From contig JAJZPF010000026.1 of NCBI GenBank assembly GCA_021811315.1, positions 1 to 40,389 of the forward strand: a stretch of DNA of 40,389 nucleotides, read 5' to 3'. Both the position numbers and the translations under genes were made by a program. Positions 36,631 through 40,389 of this stretch are shown in pieces; position 1 is the first letter of the stretch; the number at the start of each line of letters is the position of its first letter. The notes beneath the pieces were generated by a model. The model made no database searches and was not told the DNA's origin. It saw only the letters and a program-made list of their open reading frames with translations. This DNA comes from a bacterium (GTDB lineage Bacteria; Elusimicrobiota; Elusimicrobia; Elusimicrobiales; UBA9959).

Positions 36631-37728
36631 TCAGCACTTTCCCTCCTGTCTTCTGCGGCGTATGGCGGCCTGCTCACGGGCGTGCTCTATAGCCTGGTGC
36701 AGGCGCGTCTGCAGCAGCGCCATGGGCGGCAGTTCGGTGAGGTATTCACTTACGCGGATAGCTTTGGTGTCCAGTTGGCAGAGTTCCACTTGCTCTGCAT
36801 CGGCTGAGGCACAGAGTATCATGCCTATCGGGGATTCCTCCCCAGGAGCGCGTTCATGTTTATCCAGCCAGTGGAGATAAAACTCCATCTGCCCGACATG
36901 GGCCGGTTGGAAAGACTCAAGCTTTAACTCAATGGCGACAAGCCTGCGGAGGTGTCGATGATAGAAGAGCAGGTCCAGGTGGAAGTCGTCCTTGCCCACG
37001 CTCATGCGTTTTTGCCGGGCCACAAAGCTGAAACCCGGGCCCATCTCCAGCAGAAAGCCCTCCATCTCGCGCAGGATGGCGCTTTCCAGGTCGCGTTCGC
37101 TGTAAGCTCCTTTCAGGCCCAGGCAATCCAGAATATACGGGTCACGGAAAACGGTTTCCGGCGTTACACGGCCGGCGCGAAGGTTGCCGAGTTCCGCCGC
37201 GATTACCTCCTTGGTGTTCTTCGACAGGGCCGTGCGCTGGAATAACATGCCGCCTATCTTTTTTCTCAGCGTATGGACGCCCCAATGCTCTATCCTGCAC
37301 ATCTCGGCATAGAAATCCCGGGCGAGAGGATCCTTGATCGGAAGTATCTCCAGGAAATGGCTCCAGCTCAATTGTGTCGACAGCGTCGACACAATTGCCT
37401 CATTCGGCTGCGCTTCGGCAAAGCGGATCATCCGGGTTAGAGACGAGTAAGTGTAGCCCTCACCGAACTCGGCCTGCAATTGTTGCGACACTGTCGCAAG
37501 AATTCGTTTACCATAGGCTGCCCTGCCATCCTGAAGGTTCTCTTTCAATAAGCGCCGCCCGACATGCCAGCACAACATGGTGTGTGTGGTATTGGCCACG
37601 GTGGCTACGCGCTGGCGGGCAGATTGAATGAGCGCCCGGAGATCGGAAAGAAGCCCGGCTTCATCCACTACGGCCGGCGGCTGTGCCGCGGTTCGCGCTA
37701 TTTTCTTTGTCTGCTTTCTTGTGGTCAT
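36631..37728 (-). CDS. DUF1016/YhcG-family PD-(D/E)XK nuclease (365 aa)
   Basis: The N-terminal DUF1016 part (about residues 20-165) has VANTTHTMLCWHVGRRLLKENL, YGKRILATVSQQLQAEFGEGYTYSSLTRMIRFAE and LSTQLSWSHFLEILPIKD. The C-terminal endonuclease-like part has DFHLDLLFYHRHLRRLVAIELKLESFQPAHVGQM (about 255-290), where the Asp and E-x-K give the PD-(D/E)XK site. YhcG-type proteins are linked to restriction and other defence loci. The start at 37728 has GGAAGGGGGG upstream. Two perfect palindromes lie inside the gene at 37369-37397 and 37483-37499. The promoter carries palindrome copy 4. Confidence 0.88.
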   Translation of the reverse strand: MTTRKQTKKIARTAAQPPAVVDEAGLLSDLRALIQSARQRVATVANTTHTMLCWHVGRRLLKENLQDGRAAYGKRILATVSQQLQAEFGEGYTYSSLTRMIRFAEAQPNEAIVSTLSTQLSWSHFLEILPIKDPLARDFYAEMCRIEHWGVHTLRKKIGGMLFQRTALSKNTKEVIAAELGNLRAGRVTPETVFRDPYILDCLGLKGAYSERDLESAILREMEGFLLEMGPGFSFVARQKRMSVGKDDFHLDLLFYHRHLRRLVAIELKLESFQPAHVGQMEFYLHWLDKHERAPGEESPIGMILCASADAEQVELCQLDTKAIRVSEYLTELPPMALLQTRLHQAIEHAREQAAIRRRRQEGKC

Positions 37729-37748
37729 AGTCCCCCCTTCCCACAAAT

Positions 37749-37786
37749 AGCATAGCAGACGAACCCGACAAGGGTCTATCGGGTTG
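37749..37786 (-). promoter_or_regulatory. Palindromic promoter element, copy 4 (DUF1016 nuclease)
   Basis: Arms AACCCGACA and TATCGGGTT (one mismatch) around AGGGTC, 37761-37786. The -10 box TATGCT (37749-37754) lies 6 bases away, as at ssb. Confidence 0.6.
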
Positions 37787-37810
37787 ATTTGGGGGATTTT
37801 GAGTGCAGCG

Positions 37811-37904
37811 TACTCAAAATTGAGTATTTAGAGAAGAAAGGCAGATTTTCGGGACAGTGTCCCTAAAATTCAAGATTTGCTAATTCTCTCACCATTGGTG
37901 AGAG
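37811..37904. repeat. Three palindromes upstream of the DUF1016 gene
   Basis: 37811-37826 TACTCAA-AA-TTGAGTA; 37851-37863 GGGACA-G-TGTCCC; 37886-37904 CTCTCACCA-T-TGGTGAGAG. They are separated by unique AT-rich sequence and have no intact gene around them. Confidence 0.65.
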
Positions 37905-37913
37905 TTTTCATCT

Positions 37914-38475
37914 TTAGCTGCCCTTCGGCGGCAATGTGTCCAGTTCTCGGCGCAGTTCGGCGCGCAATCTTTCTTCACTTGGCAGACAGGTCTTATAACG
38001 GCTGGCGAAGATGCGCTCATTCTTCTCGTCCAGGACATATCTAACAACGGGGTCATTCTTTTCAGTACAGAGCTCAAGAATGCACGATAATGCGTCCAGG
38101 ACAAATTGGGATGCAATCTCCCAGGTTCCCATAATTCTTCACGCAGCGCGTTAAGAATTCCTGGAACATCGATTGCCGACGCACCAGGAGATTGGCTACG
38201 CAGTGCGTAGCCTTTTCTAAAACCAGCCGCTTGTGGCTTTATCAGAGAAAGGCCACGCACTGCGTGGCCTTTCTGCGGTCCGAGTAAATGCGCGTAGGTG
38301 AGATAGAACTGCTTAAAGGATTTAAGATTTGTCAGTCCGTAGCCGGGGCCATGCGTGACAAAATGTCACGACCTCGCTTCCTTCCTCCTGCAGTCTTTGC
38401 TTTAGAAGGGTTGAGGTATTCGCGCTCCACCTGGAGCGCTTCAAGAGGCGTTGGCAGGAATGCTGCGGGGCTCAA
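37914..38475 (-). pseudogene. Decayed second copy of a DUF1016-family gene
   Basis: Pieces of one DUF1016 protein are spread over different minus-strand frames. GYGLTNLKSFKQFYLTYAHL (about 38340-38290) and ILNALREELWEPGRLHPNLSWTHYRA (about 38155-38075) are N-terminal landmarks. After a frameshift come DPVVRYVLDEKNERIFASRYKTCLP and SEERLRAELRRELD, which look like the C-terminal end. The nuclease core is missing. Perfect palindromes at 38194-38212, 38246-38274 and 38354-38370 lie inside it. It is not closely similar in residues to the intact neighbour, so it is a different family member and not a tandem duplicate. Confidence 0.7.
38194..38370. repeat. Three palindromes inside the DUF1016 pseudogene
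   Basis: 38194-38212 GGCTACGCA-G-TGCGTAGCC; 38246-38274 AGAAAGGCCACGCA-C-TGCGTGGCCTTTCT; 38354-38370 CGTGACA-AAA-TGTCACG. The first two share the CGCA/TGCG core and look related. All stay perfect although the gene around them is broken. Confidence 0.7.
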
Positions 38476-39573
38476 CTACACTACATAACTTGTATCAATA
38501 CATTTCTGCAGATACGGGCTGACTTTCTTTAACATACCGCGCAGATGCGAATATGGGACTTTGTTTTGATGATGAAGCCTGCCAACCACAATTCCGGGGT
38601 GCCGCTTTACGCTATCCGCATACGACGCCACAGTCTCCCGGGAATAGAAGTGCCCGCTGCTGGACAGAAACTTTTCATACGTCGCCGATTCAAGAAGCCA
38701 TTCACTAGCCAGCTTATCCGCAGTCTGTTCCGCCGCAACGTCAGATGGTTTTTCTAAATTAGTATCAATATGCACTCCGTGGTGGTTCGCAAACAGGTGT
38801 GCGACCTCGTGCGTCAATGTAAACCAGAAGTTATCAACCCTGTCATAGCGAAGCGTTAGCAATATAACCGGGTTCGCGCCTGCATAGAACACAGCCCCGT
38901 CCATATAGGAATGCGACAATGCAGGGACAATGACCAGGTGCACACCCAAATTTGCGAAGAAGGCCGGCAGCTTCTCTATGCCTGCAACATCCTTTGAGAA
39001 CTCAAGCAGCTCGGGAATAGCCGCCTTGAACTTGGCGGCATTGAACTTGGCGACCTTGTGCTTTTTTGCAAGCTGCCTTGCGCGCATCAGCACGGCTATC
39101 TGCGCCAGGCCTTCGGGCTCACGCGCCTCGGAGTGCCTTCTGCTAACAGGCACACCAAAACTGGGCGTCATGCTGATATCGGTAAGTCCCAGGAACTCGC
39201 AAACATTCTTCTCCAATTCATCCAGGTCCAGTATATTGGGGATCCAGCCCCTCTTTATAAGCTCTTTAACCGGCGCAAGGCTGTAGATGCGGCTTCTGCG
39301 CCTGATATCATCGCTGCCCGCTTCTTTGCGCGCGGCGAACAGGCGGTAATTGGTCTCAAGGTTCATCCAGACCTCGGGCGTGGTGCCGAACACCTGGGCC
39401 AATTCATGCGCGGTCGCCGGGGTAACCTGCTTATTGCCGTTCACTATCTCGTTTACAGCCTGAAGCGGCCGGCCCATTATCTCCGCCAAGTCCTTCTGGG
39501 TCCAACCCCTGGCCTCAAGCTCCATAGCGATAACATCGCCAGGCTTAACCATCCTTGCAGGAACTAAAGTCAT
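38476..39573 (-). CDS. higA: HigA antitoxin fused to an ImmA/IrrE metallopeptidase (365 aa)
   Basis: N-terminal HigA-type helix-turn-helix (about residues 10-75): PGDVIAMELEARGWTQKDLAEIMGRPLQAVNEIVNGNKQVTPATAHELAQVF, a region typical of HigA. The C-terminal half is an ImmA/IrrE protease with FTLTHEVAHLFANHH near residue 260 (HExxH zinc site). Such fusions are found as long HigA antitoxins, and the protease part may cleave a regulator. GGAGGGAG precedes the ATG. It follows the HigB gene by 14 bases; toxin first, antitoxin second is the usual HigBA order. Confidence 0.9.
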   Translation of the reverse strand: MTLVPARMVKPGDVIAMELEARGWTQKDLAEIMGRPLQAVNEIVNGNKQVTPATAHELAQVFGTTPEVWMNLETNYRLFAARKEAGSDDIRRRSRIYSLAPVKELIKRGWIPNILDLDELEKNVCEFLGLTDISMTPSFGVPVSRRHSEAREPEGLAQIAVLMRARQLAKKHKVAKFNAAKFKAAIPELLEFSKDVAGIEKLPAFFANLGVHLVIVPALSHSYMDGAVFYAGANPVILLTLRYDRVDNFWFTLTHEVAHLFANHHGVHIDTNLEKPSDVAAEQTADKLASEWLLESATYEKFLSSSGHFYSRETVASYADSVKRHPGIVVGRLHHQNKVPYSHLRGMLKKVSPYLQKCIDTSYVV

Positions 39574-39587
39574 TTCTCCCTCCGTTC

Positions 39588-39893
39588 TTACTTATAGTGG
39601 TCGCCGATCTCTAAGACCAGAATGGTCTTTCCCCTGGGATCGGTTTCCAGCTTAATGATCAGGCGCCACTGATCGTTCAACCGTAAGGAACGCTCCCCCA
39701 GCTTGCCACGCGTTCCTTTTAACTTCTCGTAATGCAAACTTTTGAAAGAATAGAGCCCACCCTCGTTCGGGATGGCCTCTATGACGTACATAACTTCGAA
39801 AAATCTTTTTACTATTGCCGCCGGATAGCGATGCGCCCCTTCCTCCTGGGTATATAGCAATCTGAGCTTATCGCTTTTGAACCGGAATTCCAC
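39588..39893 (-). CDS. higB: HigB/RelE-family toxin (101 aa)
   Basis: Ribosome-dependent mRNA interferase fold. SLHYEKLKGTRGKLGERSLRLNDQWRLIIKLE near residues 52-83 and ILVLEIGDHYK at the end are the HigB landmarks, with Arg, Trp-Arg and the final HYK at the expected catalytic positions. The start is GTG at 39893, with GAGGGG upstream. Transcribed with higA; the promoter holds an 8+3+8 palindrome. Confidence 0.9.
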   Translation of the reverse strand: MEFRFKSDKLRLLYTQEEGAHRYPAAIVKRFFEVMYVIEAIPNEGGLYSFKSLHYEKLKGTRGKLGERSLRLNDQWRLIIKLETDPRGKTILVLEIGDHYK

Positions 39894-39922
39894 GATTTCC
39901 CCTCTTTATGTCATATTCGCCC

Positions 39923-39941
39923 TATCACCCCCTGGGTGATA
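39923..39941. promoter_or_regulatory. Putative HigA operator
   Basis: TATCACCC-CCT-GGGTGATA, a perfect inverted repeat 30 bases before the higB start, next to minus-strand -10-like TACAAT and TATGCT sequences. Confidence 0.65.
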
Positions 39942-40011
39942 AGCATATTGTAACAGCCATTCCCTGCAGTGTCAAGGCCCATTTTCATGCCAACAGCATA
40001 ACTCCGTCTGT

Positions 40012-40230
40012 TTAAATACAGGAAGCCCGGCGAGATCTTTGCAACTGCGCTAAGAACTCTTTTCGATGAAGCGGGAGCGTCACCTGCTTTGTAGTCGGCC
40101 TCATTGAAATAATCTCATGCCATGCGTGATCGTCCACGGTCGGATAATCAAACCCCTGGCCCTTAAAATTATGTTGAAGGTCCGGGAGCCCGGCAGCGCC
40201 GGTCGCTTCTATCCATTGCTTTGGAGTTAA
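40012..40230 (-). pseudogene. C-terminal fragment of an unidentified protein
   Basis: The minus frame reads VLTPKQWIEATGAAGLPDLQ and YPTVDDHAWHEIISMRPTTK, ending at 40012. The frame continues upstream to 40341, but that part only translates the end repeats at 40270-40314, so the true N-terminus is missing. No family recognised; it may be a gene cut by an insertion sequence. There is no start codon with a ribosome binding site. Confidence 0.3.
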
Positions 40231-40269
40231 AACGAAACTATTTAGCCCTGCCTTTGTTCTAACTTGAGC

Positions 40270-40314
40270 GCTAACCAAATTTGACCACCCCCTGCTAATC
40301 AGAATTGACCAGCC
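40270..40314. mobile_element. Tandem end repeats resembling an IS21-family terminus
   Basis: GCTAACCAAATTTGACCACCC (first 20 bases at 40270-40289) and GCTAATCAGAATTGACCAGCC (at 40294-40314) match at about 17 of 21 positions with a 24-base period. Multiple TGGTCAA...GTTAGC-type repeats are typical of IS21-like ends. The element itself would lie beyond the window's right edge or is lost. Confidence 0.45.
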
Positions 40315-40389
40315 AAATCGATAATCCTTACAAAACCCCAAAGTAACCTGTATCAGTAATGGATCCAGGCGGCTCTAAGCCGCTGTGGC

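Noticed and set aside
36377-38370. A CRISPR array in the palindrome-rich zone
   Set aside because: The palindromes differ from each other, have no constant repeat or spacer length, and no cas gene is present.

Overview
The window reads as a chromosomal segment of a GC-rich Gram-negative bacterium. An outer-membrane barrel ending in Phe, several lipoproteins and a YejM-like inner-membrane sulfatase point to two membranes. The codon style, AddAB instead of RecBCD, and many short intergenic palindromes fit a metagenome-type lineage such as Elusimicrobiota; that placement is a guess from general style and no marker gene here proves it. Most of the window is densely packed core and accessory metabolism. 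From about 33 kb to the right edge the sequence changes to toxin-antitoxin-like genes, decayed gene copies, palindromes and a probable insertion-sequence end.

Layout. 0.1-3.8 kb: CBS-domain protein, YejM-like sulfatase, divergent rlmN. 3.8-7.1 kb: a coupled TetR regulator - CoA hydrolase/transferase - thiolase operon with a sigma70 promoter and an operator. 7.1-9.35 kb: ECF sigma factor, small membrane protein (candidate anti-sigma) and two secreted proteins built from one or two copies of the same module; the sigma gene and the single-module gene share a bipartite promoter. 9.35-15.3 kb: YeiH-type exporter, DedA protein, RluB/RsuA-type pseudouridine synthase, an unusually long GlmS, a zinc-ribbon membrane protein and tRNA-Val(CAC). 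15.4-18.7 kb: a four-gene operon (methyltransferase, pyrimidine-dimer glycosylase, phosphodiesterase-like protein, DUF2914 membrane protein). 18.8-26.2 kb: zinc-ribbon protein, SSB, matrixin-like protease, secreted proteins, two adjacent secreted-protein genes each broken by one base inside the signal peptide, a NUDIX hydrolase and a PA2779/PA2778/TPR cluster. 26.2-32.6 kb: addA-addB plus a 55-residue membrane protein. 32.7-40.4 kb: TfoX-like protein, RhuM-Fic fusion, ORF6N protein, wHTH protein, orphan CopG antitoxin, DUF1016 nuclease, a DUF1016 pseudogene, HigB-HigA/ImmA and IS21-like end repeats.

Regulatory themes. (1) Six genes have a -10 hexamer ending exactly 6 bases before the start codon, the layout of leaderless mRNAs. 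(2) Four minus-strand genes or operons (ssb, addAB, rhuM-fic, DUF1016 nuclease) carry a palindrome with AACCC...GGGTT arms 5-6 bases upstream of a -10 box of TATGCT/TATACT type; this looks like a small regulon linking DNA repair and defence-like genes. (3) A second bipartite element marks the ECF sigma regulon. (4) A 2-kb zone around the DUF1016 nuclease holds at least a dozen perfect or near-perfect palindromes, inside and outside coding sequence.
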